A stretch of 6,810 nt of DNA from contig CAZUAH010000692.1 in the NCBI GenBank assembly GCA_964617665.1, forward strand, positions 1-6,810. The letters run 5' to 3'. This stretch comes from JADHUC01 sp964617665 (GTDB taxonomy: Bacteria > Planctomycetota > Planctomycetia > Pirellulales > Pirellulaceae). Below are positions 5,749 through 6,810 of this stretch, piece by piece. Both the position numbers and the translations under genes were made by a program. Numbering within the stretch: the stretch's first letter is position 1; each line of letters opens with the position of its first letter. The notes under the pieces were generated by a model that worked only from the letters and a program-made list of their open reading frames with translations, was not told where the DNA came from and ran no database searches.

Positions 5749-6024
5749 TTAGCCGGAATCTGGTTCCACGTGAGACTGTTGTTGAGGGACGGATGGATCC
5801 CAGAGGAACTCGCCTCCGCATTCCGGGCAGATGAGCGCAGGGCATCCTCCAGGCTCCGTCGGCGGGAAGCCATCGACAATGATGTCTTCGACCCAGTCGC
5901 GGTGGTCACATGAACGGCAGCAGTAGTTGTACCAGTGCGATGGAGGTTGCCAGGGAATCTTGGCCAGCGTCTCCTGAAGCCACGCCGGATGCTTTGGATT
6001 CGGTTCGTCCATCGGGAGGCTCAT
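5749..6024 (-). CDS. Small zinc-ribbon protein encoded inside the IS91 element
   Basis: A 91-residue frame from ATG 6024 to a TAA at 5749-5751. After a proline- and tryptophan-rich start (residues 1-34) it has a two-knuckle zinc ribbon: C36-R-S-C39, then WVEDIIVDGFPPTEPGGCPA, then C66-P-E-C69-G-G. Extra cysteines are at 35 and 61. It overlaps the transposase 3' end by about 119 bp in the +1 frame. In the overlap this frame looks the more protein-like, since the transposase tail there is a low-complexity Ala/Ser/Gly string. No ribosome site is obvious before ATG 6024; translational coupling or a +1 frameshift at the preceding CTTTTTC could express it, and a TGA lies in this frame shortly upstream. 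It may be an accessory or DNA-binding partner of the transposase, or a passenger gene. I know no named family for it. Confidence 0.55.
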   Translation of the reverse strand: MSLPMDEPNPKHPAWLQETLAKIPWQPPSHWYNYCCRSCDHRDWVEDIIVDGFPPTEPGGCPALICPECGGEFLWDPSVPQQQSHVEPDSG

Positions 6025-6691
6025 CTTGAAAAAGTAGTGCTTCTTTCAGAATGCCGTACTGTGGATGATATAAGTATTCCCATTCCATGGGTGTGCCGCA
6101 ACGAGGACAGAGCAAAGGTTCCTGACCAAATGTGTCCAGAAAGAGTTGAGCGAACTGGGGCCGGGGAAGGACGCGGCAACCGCGGGGATCACTCGGGCCT
6201 CCCCTGGGAAGTACGGTGGTCAACTGCTCGCGGATCTTCTGATAGCGGGGGTTGCTGTGGAGGCCGAAGTAGCGAATACGTTGAAATCCCTTGGGCAAGA
6301 TGTGTTGGACCATGCGGCCGATGAAACGCAGCACAGGCAACGTGACATGTTCAATGGCTTGTGTTTTGTGGTCTTCGTACCAGTATCGGACCTGCTGGCC
6401 GTCGTACTGCTCCAGGCGACGGACGGAGATCGGCGGGGAGACCACGTACTTGGCCAGATATTCGGCCAAGCCCTTTCCACCAGGCGGCACGTCTCCTGGT
6501 TGAAGATGGGCGACGAATCCTTTGGGATAGTTTTTCCAGCCCCGATCGATGTGTTGCTGGACGCGTGGATCGTCTACCTCTTGGCGAAGCAGATCGAGCA
6601 GATGGTACTGCCATTTTCGGTGCATCATGTCATAGGGAATGAAGCTCACGTTTTTCCATTTTCCCTTGGCGGTGAGTCCGCCCGCCGTGAC
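5906..6691 (-). pseudogene. IS91-family Y2 transposase, C-terminal part lacking the HUH region
   Basis: The minus strand is open from the window edge to a TGA at 5906. Similarity to IS91 transposases starts at VTAGGLTAKGKWKNVSFIPY (from 6691) and continues with HRKWQYHLLDLLRQ. Counting from GTG 6649 as residue 1, the Y2 motif is YLAKY (Y64, Y68), followed by VVSPPISVRRLEQYDGQQVR, the block FIGRMVQHILPKGFQRIRYF (109-128), and a zinc knuckle CPRC (181-184). Family members are about 380-450 residues with an N-terminal zinc-finger domain and an HxH (HUH) motif just before GGL. Upstream of VTAGGL no minus-strand frame shows HxH, so the N-terminal third is absent or replaced. Without the HUH metal site it should not nick DNA. 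The last ~30 residues overlap the zinc-ribbon frame and probably diverge from the family. The GTG at 6649 is only the first start codon in frame and is not believed to be the true start. Confidence 0.8.
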
Positions 6692-6810
6692 GCCCCTTGC
6701 GGCACCCAGGCAAATCGTCCCCAGTTTCTGTTGGGGGGCACGATCGGCAACTCCATTTCCCCGGATTCGGTTTCGATCATGACCTTCGGACCGCCCCTTC
6801 GTGGATCCGG
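6692..6810 (-). other. Right-edge sequence of unknown origin upstream of the transposase
   Basis: Two minus-strand frames are open here. One joins the transposase in frame and reads VADRAPQQKLGTICLGAARG. The other starts at ATG 6780 and reads MIETESGEMELPIVPPNRNW before running out of frame at a TGA near 6647-6649. The second looks more protein-like, but I cannot name a family for either. The segment is too short to decide between a diverged transposase N-terminus, another gene, or a junction. Confidence 0.35.

Larger units (their letters stand above)
5658..6691 (-). mobile_element. IS91-family element (HUH/Y2, rolling-circle type), 5'-truncated or degenerate
   Basis: The element begins at 5658 next to CAAG within the sulfatase gene and extends rightward. 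It contains a minus-strand Y2 transposase (5906-6691) and a zinc-ribbon frame (5749-6024). The oriIS-side 90 bp carry two small dyads (5661-5679, 5726-5738), in keeping with the structured oriIS of the family. As usual for IS91 there is no terminal inverted repeat pair to look for and no target duplication. Transposase similarity ends near 6691, before the HUH motif, so either the copy is broken there or the distal part has been replaced. The terIS end was not identified and could lie outside the window. Confidence 0.75.

Overview
The window looks like a piece of a planctomycete or verrucomicrobial-type genome (PVC group), probably from an environmental assembly. The basis is gene content: a secreted ThuA-like protein, a twin-arginine-exported TIM-barrel sugar isomerase, a sulfatase with a C-x-P-S-R signature, remnants of a CocE/NonD hydrolase and of a GH127-type glycosidase, and an IS91-type transposase of the kind common in those genomes. 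This is an inference from family distribution; no marker gene is present.

Layout. Positions 1-1123 read on the minus strand. At the left edge is the 5' two-thirds of a kilobase of an exported glycoside-hydrolase-like gene (start at 650, running out of the window). Upstream of it (740-1123) is a short reading frame that is not a normal gene: it begins as the lipoprotein start of a CocE/NonD hydrolase and ends as the C-terminal tail of a GH127-type protein, with an apparent one-base frameshift just after the junction. A gap of about 350 bp (1124-1471) separates it from divergent plus-strand genes.

Positions 1472-4883 hold three intact plus-strand genes: an exported beta-propeller protein resembling oligogalacturonide lyases, an exported ThuA-domain protein, and a Tat-signal hydroxypyruvate-isomerase-like TIM barrel. 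All three carry export signals and sit in one direction with gaps of 106 and 42 bp. They plausibly form a carbohydrate (possibly uronate) catabolic unit, but the substrate cannot be read from sequence.

Positions 4884-5307 hold no confident gene, only a possible eroded hydrolase tail. At 5308 a sulfatase gene starts and is broken after about 117 codons by an IS91-family element. The break lies at a CTTG tetranucleotide, which on the element's strand is the CAAG expected beside the oriIS end. The element carries a minus-strand Y2 transposase that keeps the YxxxY motif and the C-terminal part but has no recognisable HUH (HxH) region. It also carries a small zinc-ribbon reading frame overlapping the transposase 3' end in another frame. 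Similarity to the transposase stops near 6691; the last 120 bp are unassigned.

Overall this is an accessory polysaccharide-degradation region with visible decay: one chimeric gene remnant, one interrupted sulfatase, one truncated transposase and possibly one eroded hydrolase. No RNA genes, CRISPR arrays or convincing terminators were seen.
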